NCBI GenBank assembly: GCA_028710485.1
Contig: JAQTTZ010000010.1
Coordinates: 1-64,000, forward strand
Source: Bacteriovorax sp.
Lineage (GTDB): Bacteria; Bdellovibrionota; Bacteriovoracia; Bacteriovoracales; Bacteriovoracaceae
Direction: 5' to 3'
Length of the DNA stretch: 64,000 bases
Made by a program: the position numbers and the translations under genes. The notes under the pieces are model-generated. The model was not told the DNA's origin. It saw nothing but the letters and a program-made list of their open reading frames with translations, and did no database searches. This document shows positions 10,494 to 21,930 of the stretch, piece by piece. How positions within the stretch are numbered: the first letter of the stretch is position 1; the number at the start of each line of letters is the position of its first letter.

Positions 10494-12368
10494 TTAAAAA
10501 TCAGAAATATACTTAAGCTCTACTCCGCCAGTATTTCGATCTTGACGGTTAACGCCAACAGAACTGGCGACTCTCTGGAATTGATTTTCGATCTTGATTC
10601 CTAATCCCAACCATTTTTGTTCCGATAATTTGTACTTTGGCAAGAGTTCTAAAATGACCCCCGCTCCTTCATGGATCACTAAATTATTAATGCCTTTTCT
10701 AAAAGTGAATACCCCTCCGGCACTCCCATCCATAGACCATTTTTTCAGTCTCCAGAACTCAGCATTGGCCCCAAGACTTAATCGGGTTAAAACCACTTTT
10801 CTCAAAGTATAGGCATTATTTCCACTAGCAGTTTGATCGAGGTAATGCTCTTGGTGAAGGCCAAGTTTAGAATAAAAATTAATATTTTTGGTGGCCGCAT
10901 ATTGAATTCCATACGAGAGTCCCAATAATTTATCCGAGGCCTGAGTAACTCCCTTGATTGCCTGATCTTTAAATTTTACAATGCCGTAATCAATTCCAAC
11001 TAGTGGACTGAAGCGGTTATTTGTTGCCATTTGCCACTCAAATTGAAAACGAACAGATCCAGAAGAGTTCAATTCGAGAAAAGAGGCATTATTAGAATTT
11101 TTGTTGGCCGTTATATTTTGATTCATCGTCCAGAGCGAGAAACTAACCCGGTCGCGGATAAATTTTTCATTAATATTAAAACTTTTTTCGGCCTCTTCTT
11201 CCAGTCCACCAACCACGATATCTTTAGCAATACTGTGATTTAGATCTTGTCTAAGTGCTAAGAGTTCCGGCCTCTTTTCAACTTTAGAATCTCCTTCGCC
11301 TTCTGCCAGGATAAATCCTTTTTTCGCGTCGAGGATAAGACCCTTTGGAGCTATATACTGGCCAGTATCAGCATCGATATCACCTATCTTACTGGCGACA
11401 TACACACCTGACTTAGCATCTAATTTTGCATCATTAGTGGGAGCGACATAAAGACCAGTATTCAAATCAATGAATCCTCCGGCCTTCGGAGCGAAATCCC
11501 CAGTCTTCTCGTTGTATAGGCCTTCAGCAGGGGCAACTTGGTTTGCCACTTTTAATGTAGGCTTAAAAATGGCATCTGTGGCAGATTGCAAATTGAGATT
11601 GCTCACTGATTTTTCTTGAAAATCTTGGTTTTTATAAAGTGCCTCAAGCTGAACAGGCGAAATTTTAACAGGAAGTGAAGTCTTCTTTAAGCTGTCAGAA
11701 GAAAATGCATTTTGTCCGGAAGGAACAAGAACAGCTCCTTTACTTTTTAAAACTTTATTAAGTTCTTCGATTTCATCGAATTGTTTAATTTTAGCTTTTT
11801 TAATTTCTGGGACCTTGGTCAATTCATCCCGCTCAACAGTTAAAACCTTAGATTCTTCTAAGTTTTTATAGGTAGTCTCATCTACTTTTGCCATCGCGAC
11901 CTCTCCACGGTAAGTCAGAAGAGAAGTCATTTTATTTTCAGGATTATAGATGGTTTGAAAATCTGTTCCACGAACTCCCAATGCAGCAGTTCTGGTTTTA
12001 ACAAAAAATTTATTGGAATTAGGTTTTGCCGAATCTTTTTCCACCTCCGTTCTGATTCTTCCCTTCAGCAAAGAGATAATTCCTACAGAATTTTTTTTCA
12101 TTTCGGAAATAACAATTTTACTTTCAGGTCCGAGATTAATTTCAGAATTATCAATTAACTTGATCTTAATAAAGCTCTTCGCTCCAGTAAGAATAGAAGT
12201 ATCTTCAACAAATTTATCACCCAGGATTACGACGCGAGCAAGACGAGCGCCTGGAGATAATTGTGTGGCCTCCCCTCTAATTTTTACCACTTCGGCAATA
12301 GTATTACTGGGAGTATTAGCGAAAAGAATCGTAGGAATAAGAAGAGCAATGCAAATGATATGTCTCAT
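10494..12368 (-). CDS. FecR-domain protein with internal repeats and predicted C-terminal outer-membrane beta-barrel
   Basis: FecR features (GDKFVEDTSILTGAKSFIKIKLIDNSEINLGPESKI, TRTAALGVRGTDFQ); amphipathic aromatic-rich strands ending ...GGVELKYISDF. Confidence 0.75.
   Translation of the reverse strand: MRHIICIALLIPTILFANTPSNTIAEVVKIRGEATQLSPGARLARVVILGDKFVEDTSILTGAKSFIKIKLIDNSEINLGPESKIVISEMKKNSVGIISLLKGRIRTEVEKDSAKPNSNKFFVKTRTAALGVRGTDFQTIYNPENKMTSLLTYRGEVAMAKVDETTYKNLEESKVLTVERDELTKVPEIKKAKIKQFDEIEELNKVLKSKGAVLVPSGQNAFSSDSLKKTSLPVKISPVQLEALYKNQDFQEKSVSNLNLQSATDAIFKPTLKVANQVAPAEGLYNEKTGDFAPKAGGFIDLNTGLYVAPTNDAKLDAKSGVYVASKIGDIDADTGQYIAPKGLILDAKKGFILAEGEGDSKVEKRPELLALRQDLNHSIAKDIVVGGLEEEAEKSFNINEKFIRDRVSFSLWTMNQNITANKNSNNASFLELNSSGSVRFQFEWQMATNNRFSPLVGIDYGIVKFKDQAIKGVTQASDKLLGLSYGIQYAATKNINFYSKLGLHQEHYLDQTASGNNAYTLRKVVLTRLSLGANAEFWRLKKWSMDGSAGGVFTFRKGINNLVIHEGAGVILELLPKYKLSEQKWLGLGIKIENQFQRVASSVGVNRQDRNTGGVELKYISDF
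11310..11535 (-). repeat. intragenic tandem degenerate repeat (LD-x-x-S/T-G-x-Y/F-V/I-A-P type)
   Basis: Translation GLYNEKTGDFAPKAGGFIDLNTGLYVAPTNDAKLDAKSGVYVASKIGDIDADTGQYIAPKGLILDAKKGFILAEG. Confidence 0.75.
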
Positions 12369-12443
12369 GACATCCTTTCATGATAAAAATCGAGTTGATA
12401 TTTTTAAAATTAATTCTACTCTGATTATGAAAGACGTCTAGAG

Positions 12444-13943
12444 TTATTTAGTTTGCTTGAACTCGTGTCCATCGAAACTTAAAGTAAGCGTTTGCTCTTC
12501 TTGTTTACTCACAATATTCACTGGACGTTTCCATAAAGCATACAAGTTTTTAAGTGTGTCAGAAGCGTACCCAAAATCTAAATCCACTCCAAGGTGTTTA
12601 TGCCGAAGCAGAAGCTCGCCGCGATTTTGATAGTTTCCACTTTCAACTTCAATCACCGGAGAACCAAAGTTTGATAATTGAGTCAGCAGCTTGTTTTTTA
12701 TTTCAAGAAAATCGCGTGTTTCAATCTCGCTTCGCCCTGTGCGAGGATTGTATTTGTAAGTAAATAATTGCTGGCGTTCACAAAATTCTGGCGTGAAAAA
12801 TTCGTCAATAAAACTAACGTCATTATGAGTTTTTCTTACTTCAAAGATTTTTTGGCGACCAAGATTAAGCTCTTTGTTCCAATTGTGTTTCACATGCATG
12901 TCTTCACAATCGTTATACTCTTTTCCAAAGCGTCCGGTGTTCCAGCGGTATTCAATATCCCTATAAAGTTCAATTCCAATCTTATAAGGATTGATATTTT
13001 GCTTACTCATTGCCATTACACCTGCGTGATGATCGGCATAATCTATGATCTCAGAGGCCTTGAGAGCTCTGTTAGTCATAATATGAGAATGCCAATAACT
13101 GGCCCAGCCCTCATTCATGATTTTGGTTAATCTTTGAGGAAGAAAATAATAAGCTTCATCTCTAAGAATTCCCAATATATCAGACTCCCACTCTTCAAGT
13201 GGGGCATTTTCTAAAAGATAAAACATAACATCGCGAGGAGTATTAATTTTTTTATCTCGAAGGTCAGTCACTTCTTCTTCTTCTTTTGGCCCATTCATCT
13301 TTCCAGTTCTTTCTTTTACACGCATAAAAGACTTCAAGGCAGTTGAACGTTCATCGGCTTCGTTGGCAATCTCCGCAGCCGAAGTTTTCATTCTTTCATC
13401 GCTCTGACGTCTTAGTTCCTGAGTTTCAAAAAGAACTCCAACATCTATTAAGTTTTCAATTGATAAGACCCGGTCAACAAATTCTTCAACTTTGTTTTGA
13501 CCATAGCGCTCCATATAACGACGAATTTTTGTACCATGATTGGCCATAACCGCCATCATGTTTCGATCAGTATTTGAAAACCAGGCATTATTTTTAAAAA
13601 AATCAGCGTGCCCATAAACATGGGCCATAACGATTTTCTGATCGACGATATGATTGGCATTTAAGAGATAAGCATAACAAGGATTTGTATTGATCACCAT
13701 TTCATAAATTTTTTGAAGACCGTAAGCGTAGCCTTTTGAAAGTTGATCGTAATCCATTCCAAAACGCCAGTGAGGATAGCGATTCGGAAATCCGCCTTGA
13801 GCAGCTAAAATATTAATAGTGTCATAGTCGCAAACTTCAAAACGCACTGGATGAAAATCCAAACCGAACTCAAGAGCGTAGCCGTGAATTTCTTCACGAA
13901 TTCTAAGAAGTTCACCAGAAATCTGCTTTGTTCTAGTACTCAT
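12444..13943 (-). CDS. SpoVR family protein
   Basis: NEGWASYWHSHIM, MSKQNINPYKIGIELYRDIE, PCYAYLLNAN; typical SpoVR/YcgB. Confidence 0.93.
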   Translation of the reverse strand: MSTRTKQISGELLRIREEIHGYALEFGLDFHPVRFEVCDYDTINILAAQGGFPNRYPHWRFGMDYDQLSKGYAYGLQKIYEMVINTNPCYAYLLNANHIVDQKIVMAHVYGHADFFKNNAWFSNTDRNMMAVMANHGTKIRRYMERYGQNKVEEFVDRVLSIENLIDVGVLFETQELRRQSDERMKTSAAEIANEADERSTALKSFMRVKERTGKMNGPKEEEEVTDLRDKKINTPRDVMFYLLENAPLEEWESDILGILRDEAYYFLPQRLTKIMNEGWASYWHSHIMTNRALKASEIIDYADHHAGVMAMSKQNINPYKIGIELYRDIEYRWNTGRFGKEYNDCEDMHVKHNWNKELNLGRQKIFEVRKTHNDVSFIDEFFTPEFCERQQLFTYKYNPRTGRSEIETRDFLEIKNKLLTQLSNFGSPVIEVESGNYQNRGELLLRHKHLGVDLDFGYASDTLKNLYALWKRPVNIVSKQEEQTLTLSFDGHEFKQTK

Positions 13944-13947
13944 AAAA

Positions 13948-15105
13948 TTATTTTCCCTTACCTAAAAAATCTTTTATTGAATCTAAAATGGCCTCTTTAT
14001 TTTTAATTTTACTTAAAATAACTTTTTCATCATCTTCGCCGTAACGCGAGACCAGATCTTTGTAAAATTGCCCCGAACCATAACGGCTTTCAACTTGTCC
14101 GTAACAAAATACGTTGGAAGCAGGAAGCAAATCCTGATCTAAGATCTCCAGGCATAGTTTAGTATCGTCTGCCGACCAGTTATCACCGTCAGAAAAATGA
14201 AAAGGATAAATATTCCATTCACTAGGATCGTAATCAGTTTGAATAATTTCCCGACAAAGCTTGAGAGCACTTGAAATCAATGTTCCCCCGCTTTCACGAG
14301 TTTTAAAAAAAGTTTCGGCATCTACTTCTTTCGCTGTGGCATCGTGGATGATGTAGCGGACTTCAATGTCTTTATATTGGCTTTTTAACCAGAGGTTAAT
14401 CCAGAAACTTTCCGTACGAACAATTTCTTTTTGTTCGTCCCCCATCGATCCGGAAACATCCATCATATAAATAACGACGGCTGAATTTTCAAATTCAACT
14501 TTGGCGTCACTTGCTCTATAGCGAAAATCGCGTTTGATGGGAATAACTTTTGGATCGAGAAAATCATAAGACCCCGAAGCGATCTGTCGCTTCATGGCCT
14601 CTCTATAAGTGCGCTTAAAATGTTTTAATGAATTGGGACCGGTCATTCCAATCGAGGTGTACTTATTAGTCACCGAAGGCATGGCCTTTTTTCCTTTGGG
14701 TTCAATTTTGGGAAGAGCTAACTCTTCACCCAAAATACTTGCGAGTTCATCCAGGCTTAAATCAACTTCAAGCTCTTTATTGCCGGCAGAATTTCCAACT
14801 TCTTTCCCAGAACCCGGACCTTCGCCTTCTTGGCCGTCAACAGGATCACCTTCTTCTCCGTTACCTTGCCCCATTCCACCTTGATTTCTATCTCCGAATT
14901 TAAATCTCGGAGTGTCGATTGAAGGCATAGGAATTTTAAAGGTGCCATCTCCTTTCGGAGATGGCATTTCACCTTTTGATACGTATTTTCGAAGATTATC
15001 TCTTATGCGACCTTTAACGATTTTTCTAAAACGTGCATGGTCTCTTTTTATTGGATGATCCATTCTTTCTCGTCCTCTATGATTTAGCCGAATCACCTTT
15101 AGCAA
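13948..15105 (-). CDS. DUF444 / YeaH-YhbH family protein (VWA-like)
   Basis: [54 protein letters not shown]; between SpoVR and PrkA. Confidence 0.93.
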   Translation of the reverse strand: MLKVIRLNHRGRERMDHPIKRDHARFRKIVKGRIRDNLRKYVSKGEMPSPKGDGTFKIPMPSIDTPRFKFGDRNQGGMGQGNGEEGDPVDGQEGEGPGSGKEVGNSAGNKELEVDLSLDELASILGEELALPKIEPKGKKAMPSVTNKYTSIGMTGPNSLKHFKRTYREAMKRQIASGSYDFLDPKVIPIKRDFRYRASDAKVEFENSAVVIYMMDVSGSMGDEQKEIVRTESFWINLWLKSQYKDIEVRYIIHDATAKEVDAETFFKTRESGGTLISSALKLCREIIQTDYDPSEWNIYPFHFSDGDNWSADDTKLCLEILDQDLLPASNVFCYGQVESRYGSGQFYKDLVSRYGEDDEKVILSKIKNKEAILDSIKDFLGKGK

Positions 15106-17134
15106 AAATCGAAGCTACAAAATTAAGTGCATCTGTTGCACAAATTTCACAGTAACCATGATTTTTAATTAAACGTGACTTAACAACATCAATCTTCTCT
15201 TGAGTTTCTTTATCGACAACTTTTGAAATAATAGTGGTTAGCTTAATTGAATCTTTTTGGTCTTCAAAAAGTTTTAATTCCAGAGCTCTATGCAGACGCT
15301 CATTCATTTTATAATCAAAAACTTTTCCCTCAATCGCTAACGCCCCGATGTAATTCATGATTTCTCTTCTAAAATCATCTTTTCTCGACTCTGGAATATC
15401 GATTTTTTCTTCGATGCTTCTCATGAATCTCTCATCAGCATCTTCTAATTTATTAGAATATTTATTTCTGATTTTTTCTTTTTGAGTAAAGGCCTTAACG
15501 TTGTCGATATAGTTTGCACATAATGTTTGAATCGCTGATTCATCAACTGAAATAGCTTTTTGCACATCATTTTTAACAATATCTTCATACTCCTGACGAG
15601 CAATCGCCAGCATTTCTCTGTAATGATCTAGTTGCTCAGGAGAATTGATCAGACCGTGGTGCTTTAGTCCCGACTCAAGTTCATTAAAAACCATGAATGG
15701 ATTTAAACATCCGACGTGACCGTTTTTAACCAGAGAGTTTGACAATTTATCTTGGATATAACGAGGAGAAATCCCTTCTAATCCTTCTCTGATAGCTTCT
15801 TTTCTTAATTCCTTCACATTGTCTTCGTTATAACCAGGCAAAGTTTTACCATTATACAACTTCAATTTTTGCAATTTGGTTAGATCAGATTTTTTTGGTT
15901 CTTCTAATCTCGTTAAAATTGACCAGGTCGCTGCCATCTCAATAGTATGAGGCGCAATATGAACGTGTGGAATTTTTTCAGAGTTAAAATCTTTTTGATA
16001 AATTTTAACTTCCTGGTCGAGGCGAGTGATGTATGGAACATCGATCTTCACAGTTCTGTCGCGAAGAGCTTCCATGAATTCATTTGATTGAAGTTTTCTA
16101 AATTCAGGCTCGTTGGTATGGCCTAAAATAACTTCATCGATATCGGTTTGGGCAAACTTTTTAGGTTTGATGGACTGCTCTTGTGAAGCACCAAGAAGAT
16201 CGTAGAGAAAAGCTACGTCCAATTTCAACATCTCGATAAATTCAACGATACCGCGGTTAGCGATATTGAATTCTCCATCGAAGTTAAAAGCGCGTGGATC
16301 TGAATCCGATCCGTACTGAGCAATTTTTCTGTAGTTGATATCACCAGTTAACTCTGTTGAATCCTGGTTTTTCTCATCTTTTGGTTGGAATGTACCAATC
16401 CCAATGCGGTCTTTTTCCGACAGAAGAAGTCTCTTCACTCTTACGTGACTTAAAACTTTTTTCCAATCGCCATTATATTTTTTTAAATATGCTCCTAAGA
16501 TATAACGGTCGGCCGGACAAACTTCGGCCTTAATATTTACTTTATATCCTTCTTTTTTTCCTTTGTTTATTTCATCCAAGAAAGCTTTTCTCACATCAAT
16601 AGGAAGAAGTTTAAGTGGTTCTTCATGCATCGGTGAAGGAAAGATTTTTTGTCCGCCTAAAATATCCGATTCATGATCATCAAACCATTCAAAGGTATAA
16701 AGTGCGCCTTGATCAGTTTTAGAGTAATGCTCTAAGCCTTTTTTAATCATTCGCGAGATAGACGATTTCGCCGATCCAACCGGACCGTGTAAAAGTAATA
16801 CGCGTTTTTCTGTTCCGTAACCTGCGGCCGCCGACTTAAAAAAGTTTACTAACTTCATTAAGTGAACATCGATACCAAAGACTGCATCTTTTCCGTTTTG
16901 AATAGGATCATCAAAAAAGTGGTAACGTAAAACTTCTTTTTTGTATTCTGTATAATTAGTTGATCCGTAAGTCATAATCATATCGTGAACGCGTTGAAAC
17001 GCATTTCTCGTTATGCGAGGATTTTCCGTAACTAAATCTAAATAATCTTGAAATGTTCCAGTCCAGTGGAGATGAGAAAAATCTGAAATTTTATAATTCT
17101 CATCCATGAATTTATTAATATCTAACTTCGACAT
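15077..17134 (-). CDS. prkA: PrkA family serine protein kinase (AAA+)
   Basis: Walker [51 protein letters not shown] at 17134 preceded by GGGGG RBS chosen over ORF start 17167. Confidence 0.93.
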   Translation of the reverse strand: MSKLDINKFMDENYKISDFSHLHWTGTFQDYLDLVTENPRITRNAFQRVHDMIMTYGSTNYTEYKKEVLRYHFFDDPIQNGKDAVFGIDVHLMKLVNFFKSAAAGYGTEKRVLLLHGPVGSAKSSISRMIKKGLEHYSKTDQGALYTFEWFDDHESDILGGQKIFPSPMHEEPLKLLPIDVRKAFLDEINKGKKEGYKVNIKAEVCPADRYILGAYLKKYNGDWKKVLSHVRVKRLLLSEKDRIGIGTFQPKDEKNQDSTELTGDINYRKIAQYGSDSDPRAFNFDGEFNIANRGIVEFIEMLKLDVAFLYDLLGASQEQSIKPKKFAQTDIDEVILGHTNEPEFRKLQSNEFMEALRDRTVKIDVPYITRLDQEVKIYQKDFNSEKIPHVHIAPHTIEMAATWSILTRLEEPKKSDLTKLQKLKLYNGKTLPGYNEDNVKELRKEAIREGLEGISPRYIQDKLSNSLVKNGHVGCLNPFMVFNELESGLKHHGLINSPEQLDHYREMLAIARQEYEDIVKNDVQKAISVDESAIQTLCANYIDNVKAFTQKEKIRNKYSNKLEDADERFMRSIEEKIDIPESRKDDFRREIMNYIGALAIEGKVFDYKMNERLHRALELKLFEDQKDSIKLTTIISKVVDKETQEKIDVVKSRLIKNHGYCEICATDALNFVASIFAKGDSAKS

Positions 17135-17334
17135 TGATCCCCCTAACTTAATATTGGTCGTTTTCAATTTTAATTATGACATAGAAAAAATAAATTTCCT
17201 AAAATTATAAACCCGACTAAAAAACTTAAGAAGCAGTTTCTTGCAAACTCGTAGTTGACAAAAATTCACCGGGCCTTGAGAATAATTAAATAAGATTTTT
17301 TCAAATAAGATTCTGCTAAAAGATTAGGAATAAA

Positions 17335-18078
17335 ATGGGACTAATTGCCTCAGGCAATACCGACATCGGTAAGAAAAGAAAAACTAATCAAGATTCATGG
17401 TACATGGGTCTTGAAACAAAACTTTTCGTTGTGGCAGACGGAATGGGTGGACATAACGGCGGCGACATCGCTTCGCAGATGGCAGTTAAGGTGCTTCCGG
17501 AATATGTTGAAAAAAATCTTAATATGGAACCTGTTTTACTTTTAACTGGATCTATTAAGGAATCTAACCGGACCATTAAAAGTTTTGGCGAAGCAAACGC
17601 AGAATTAACAGGCATGGGTACTACAATTGTTTGTTTTTTCTTTAAAGGTCAAAATATTTATATCGGAAACGTCGGAGACTCTCGGGCCTATTTAATAAAT
17701 CAAAAAAGAATATTCCAGCTCTCGCGCGACCACTCTTTAGTCCAAGAAAAGCTCAATTACGGGGTTTACACCCGCGAGCAAGCGGCACTAGATCCCCAAA
17801 AAAATGTTTTGGTGCGCACTGTTGGATTCGAGGACGACGTTGAGGTCGACGTCTTTGTTTATAAAGTGAATAAGAACGATATTTTTCTTTGCTGCACAGA
17901 CGGATTACATGGAAAAGTCAGTGACGAAGACATGCTTTATATCGTTAATAAGCATATCCCCGATCCCTCAACTGCCACTCAAAAAGATGCCGATAAAGTC
18001 GTACAAGCTTTAATTGACCAGGCAAATGAAAATGGTGGTCAAGACAACATCACGGCAATTCTTGTCATCGCACAATAA
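17335..18078 (+). CDS. PP2C family Ser/Thr protein phosphatase
   Basis: GKKRKTNQDSW, VVADGMGGHNGGDIAS, GNVGDSRAYL, LCCTDGLHG, ENGGQDNITAIL. Confidence 0.93.
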   Translation: MGLIASGNTDIGKKRKTNQDSWYMGLETKLFVVADGMGGHNGGDIASQMAVKVLPEYVEKNLNMEPVLLLTGSIKESNRTIKSFGEANAELTGMGTTIVCFFFKGQNIYIGNVGDSRAYLINQKRIFQLSRDHSLVQEKLNYGVYTREQAALDPQKNVLVRTVGFEDDVEVDVFVYKVNKNDIFLCCTDGLHGKVSDEDMLYIVNKHIPDPSTATQKDADKVVQALIDQANENGGQDNITAILVIAQ

Positions 18079-18177
18079 TTATTGCCATATCCCCCTTAAG
18101 AAACTTACAATTTACTATAGTTAAAAACTGCCATTTCCTTCTCGCTTTAAGTTATTTTTAAAAAATGGAGAATCCCA

Positions 18178-19299
18178 TTGGATCGCTATTATACATTGAT
18201 GATTATTCCCGAAAAAAACAAAGAAGTAAGATCGATCAAGATCCCGCGCTTAGTTTTTAAAAGTTTAATATTCTTAGTTGTTACTTTCGTTATTCTTTTA
18301 GGGATTCTGACTTACGATTATTGGAATGTTCTAAGTCAGGTCTATGAGAATAAACATTTATTGGTTGAAAACCGACAGCTCAAAGAACAAGTTCAATTAT
18401 TTCAGATGAAGCTCAATTCAATTACAGAAGATTTGGAGCGCATAAATGTTTTCGAAAGAAAACTTCGGGCCATTACAGGTCTTGAGGCCATACGAGCAAC
18501 TACCGTTGACGCGGGCTCTGGTGCCGATAAATCTATGCTGCCTTCAAAACTTCAATCTAATTCCATTGCTGAACCCGATCGCGATTATTCGCCGGGAGCT
18601 ATGATTAAGGTTTTTAAGTCCGTTCCAAAAAAAGCGTCTGAAAAATTAGTACAGTTTGAAGAAGATAAAAAATACCAAGAAACAAAAAAATTATATGAAG
18701 AAAAAATCGCCAACTCATTTGGAAGTGGGGGTGAATTCAGCTATACCAAAGAATGGTCTTTTCTCACTCGCCAAACTTTATCGATGGCACCACTCTATGC
18801 CGAGTTTGATTTTAAGTACGATGTGGTAGTTAACTTTTTAAAAGAAGTGGAAGTTCATGTCCATGAACTCGATCAATATTTATTGGATAAAGAATCTTTC
18901 ATGCACTCAACTCCTTCACTTTTGCCTGCCGTCGGGGGCCATCTCACCTCCAACTACGGACCTCGAATGAGTCCTTACGCCAGAAGAATTAAAATGCACG
19001 AAGGCTTAGATATAGGAGCACCAAATGGAACTCCTATCGTGGCTCCCGCTGATGGTGTTGTCACTTTCTCGGGAGCGAAACAAGGGTTTGGAAATTTTGT
19101 CCAGATCGATCATGGTTATGGAGTAGAAACTATTTTTGGTCATGCTTCATCAGTCTCTGTTAAAAAAGGCCAAAAAGTATATCGCGGAGATAAAATCGCA
19201 ACAGTTGGAAGCACTGGTAATTCAACGGGACCTCATGTTCACTACGAGGTTCGTGTCAACGGGACTCCCGTTGACCCACTTTACTACGTTCTAAATTAA
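18178..19299 (+). CDS. M23 family peptidase (LytM-like) with membrane anchor and coiled coil
   Basis: TM segment, coiled coil, then KMHEGLDIGAPNGTPIVAPADGVV...IDHGYGVETIFGHAS...TGPHVHYEVR; TTG start with GGAG upstream. Confidence 0.9.
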   Translation: MDRYYTLMIIPEKNKEVRSIKIPRLVFKSLIFLVVTFVILLGILTYDYWNVLSQVYENKHLLVENRQLKEQVQLFQMKLNSITEDLERINVFERKLRAITGLEAIRATTVDAGSGADKSMLPSKLQSNSIAEPDRDYSPGAMIKVFKSVPKKASEKLVQFEEDKKYQETKKLYEEKIANSFGSGGEFSYTKEWSFLTRQTLSMAPLYAEFDFKYDVVVNFLKEVEVHVHELDQYLLDKESFMHSTPSLLPAVGGHLTSNYGPRMSPYARRIKMHEGLDIGAPNGTPIVAPADGVVTFSGAKQGFGNFVQIDHGYGVETIFGHASSVSVKKGQKVYRGDKIATVGSTGNSTGPHVHYEVRVNGTPVDPLYYVLN

Positions 19300-19365
19300 A
19301 TTTTTATTTAAACTTTTTTATAAAATGAAAATATATATTGTTAAGATTTTTAGGAGCTAATTAGC

Positions 19366-21930
19366 ATGAACCCTCTACAACTGATTTTTGGTACTAAGTA
19401 CGACCGCGATTTAAAAAAATTAAAACCTTTCGTTGAACTTATCAATGCTCTTGAACCAAAGATGCAAAAGATGACTGACGACGAACTAAAGGCCCAAACT
19501 CCAAAGTTAAAAGAACTGCTTGCCAAGGGAACACCTAGTGTTGATCTTTTGCCCGAAGCTTTTGCTACGATTAGAGAAGCTTCAAAAAGGGTCTTGGGAA
19601 TGAGACATTTTGACGTGCAGCTAATGGGAGGAGTTACTCTCTATAATGCTTCAATTGCTGAAATGAAGACGGGTGAAGGTAAGACTCTTACAGCAACCCT
19701 TCCGCTTTATTTAGTGGCCCTTGAAGGTCGTGGCGCTCACGTTGTAACGGTCAACGACTACCTCGCAAAACGAGATGCTGCAGAAATGGGCGTTCTCTAT
19801 AATTGGTTGGGATTAACTGTTGGTTGTATTCTTTCTCAAATTTCTGACGAAGAAAGACAAGTGGCCTATAACGCCGACATTACTTACGGGACAAATAACG
19901 AATTTGCTTTTGATTATCTGCGCGACAATATGAAATTTTCGCTCGAAGAATATGTTCAACGTGAACACCATTTCTGTATTGTAGATGAGGTCGATTCAAT
20001 TTTAATCGATGAAGCGAGAACTCCCCTTCTTATTTCTGGACCAAGCGAGGGCGACGCTTCATTGTACTATGTGGCCAACGATATTATTCCTCAATTACAA
20101 AAAGACGTTCACTACACGGTTGATGAGAAAGCTCGTAATGCCATGTTCACTGATGATGGTATTGTGAAAGTTCAAGAAATCACAAAAATTGAGAACCTCT
20201 TCAATGTTGAACACTCAAATCTTCTTCACCATTTAAACCAAGCTCTAAAAGCTCACAGTCTTTTTAAAAAGGACGTGGACTATGTTAACCGCGACGGACA
20301 AATCATTATTGTAGATGAGTTTACCGGAAGACTTAAAGAAGGCTCTCGCTGGTCTGATGGACTTCACCAGTCTGTTGAGGCCAAAGAAGGTGTTCAGATT
20401 AAATCTGAAAACCAAACTCTCGCTTCAATCACTTTCCAAAATTACTTCAAACTTTATAAGAAGCTCTCTGGTATGACCGGGACAGCTGATACGGAAGCAG
20501 AAGAATTTCAAAAAATTTACAACCTAGATGTTGTCGTTATCCCGACTAACCTTCCCTTAATAAGAGATGACCAGGCAGATATCATCTACAAAAACCGTGC
20601 GGCCAAGTACCGTGCAGTTGTAGAATTGATCAAAACTCTTCATGAAAAAGGACAGCCAGTTCTCGTTGGTACCATTGCCATTGAAACATCAGAATTGCTA
20701 TCAGCAGAATTATCAAAAGCTGGTGTGCCTCATGAAGTATTAAATGCAAAACAACATGAACGTGAAGCTGAAATCATTAAAAATGCCGGTCAAAAAGGCT
20801 CTATTACCATTGCGACCAACATGGCCGGACGCGGAACAGACATTAAACTAAGTGAAGAGACAAAATTACTTGGTGGACTTTATATTCTAGGAACTGAACG
20901 CCATGAATCTCGCCGTATCGACAACCAGCTCCGCGGTAGATCTGGACGCCAAGGTGACCCGGGTACTTCTAAATTCTTTTTGTCATTAGAAGATGACCTG
21001 ATGAGAATTTTTGGTTCAGATAAAATCGCAGGCCTCATGAATACCTTGGGGATGAAGGAAGACGAGCCTATTGAACACAAAATGATTTCAAATGCTATTG
21101 CTAAAGCTCAGAAAAAAGTTGAGGCGCATAACTTTGATATCAGAAAACATTTGCTAGAATACGATAACGTTATGAACGAGCAACGTCGTATTATTTATAA
21201 AATCCGTCGCGATATTTTAAATGATACTGACAATCTTGGATTCATTAGCGAGATGGTTGAAGACGTTGCAGTAGAATTGTTAAATGTTTACCGTCCAGAT
21301 AAAAAGGTTCCTCTGGAATCTTGGGACTGGCCTGAAATGAAGACTGGATTCAAAGTTGCCTTCAATACTAATTATGAAGTCAGTCTTCAAGAATGCATTA
21401 AGTCTTACGATGGCGAGCTTGAGCATTATTTTGGTGAAATAGCTAAAGGCATAATGACTGAAAAATTTGCACAATATGAACCTGAGCAAGTTAAGTACGC
21501 TCTTCGCGAAATTCTTCTTTCAGCATTTGATCAACATTGGAAAGACCATCTTCTTCAAATGGATCATATTAAAGAAGGGATTAATCTTCGGGCTTACGCT
21601 CAGAAAGATCCACTTACTGAATACAAGAAAGAATCATTTGGACTTTTCGAAACAATGAAAGGCGAGGTTAAAAAATCAATCGTTACTAATATCTTCACAG
21701 TAAGACTTTATACTAAAGAAGAAATAGACGAGCTTCAAAGACGTCACACAGAAGAACTAGAAGAGCAACTTGAAGCTCACAAGAGAATGATTGAAGCAGA
21801 AACGATAAAAGAAGAAACAAAGGCGATCCAGTCTGCCATCAAGCGCGGAGCTACCAAAGTCGGTCGCAACGATCCATGCCCTTGTGGCTCTGGGAAAAAG
21901 TTTAAGCAATGTCATGGAGTGGATGCTTAA
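19366..21930 (+). CDS. secA: preprotein translocase subunit SecA
   Basis: [36 protein letters not shown]-like, [13 protein letters not shown]-terminal SEC-C motif [19 protein letters not shown]. Confidence 0.98.
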   Translation: MNPLQLIFGTKYDRDLKKLKPFVELINALEPKMQKMTDDELKAQTPKLKELLAKGTPSVDLLPEAFATIREASKRVLGMRHFDVQLMGGVTLYNASIAEMKTGEGKTLTATLPLYLVALEGRGAHVVTVNDYLAKRDAAEMGVLYNWLGLTVGCILSQISDEERQVAYNADITYGTNNEFAFDYLRDNMKFSLEEYVQREHHFCIVDEVDSILIDEARTPLLISGPSEGDASLYYVANDIIPQLQKDVHYTVDEKARNAMFTDDGIVKVQEITKIENLFNVEHSNLLHHLNQALKAHSLFKKDVDYVNRDGQIIIVDEFTGRLKEGSRWSDGLHQSVEAKEGVQIKSENQTLASITFQNYFKLYKKLSGMTGTADTEAEEFQKIYNLDVVVIPTNLPLIRDDQADIIYKNRAAKYRAVVELIKTLHEKGQPVLVGTIAIETSELLSAELSKAGVPHEVLNAKQHEREAEIIKNAGQKGSITIATNMAGRGTDIKLSEETKLLGGLYILGTERHESRRIDNQLRGRSGRQGDPGTSKFFLSLEDDLMRIFGSDKIAGLMNTLGMKEDEPIEHKMISNAIAKAQKKVEAHNFDIRKHLLEYDNVMNEQRRIIYKIRRDILNDTDNLGFISEMVEDVAVELLNVYRPDKKVPLESWDWPEMKTGFKVAFNTNYEVSLQECIKSYDGELEHYFGEIAKGIMTEKFAQYEPEQVKYALREILLSAFDQHWKDHLLQMDHIKEGINLRAYAQKDPLTEYKKESFGLFETMKGEVKKSIVTNIFTVRLYTKEEIDELQRRHTEELEEQLEAHKRMIEAETIKEETKAIQSAIKRGATKVGRNDPCPCGSGKKFKQCHGVDA

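Noticed and set aside
12013-12441. 142-aa plus-strand ORF opposite the FecR gene
   Set aside because: Antisense to a convincing FecR domain; no recognisable product.
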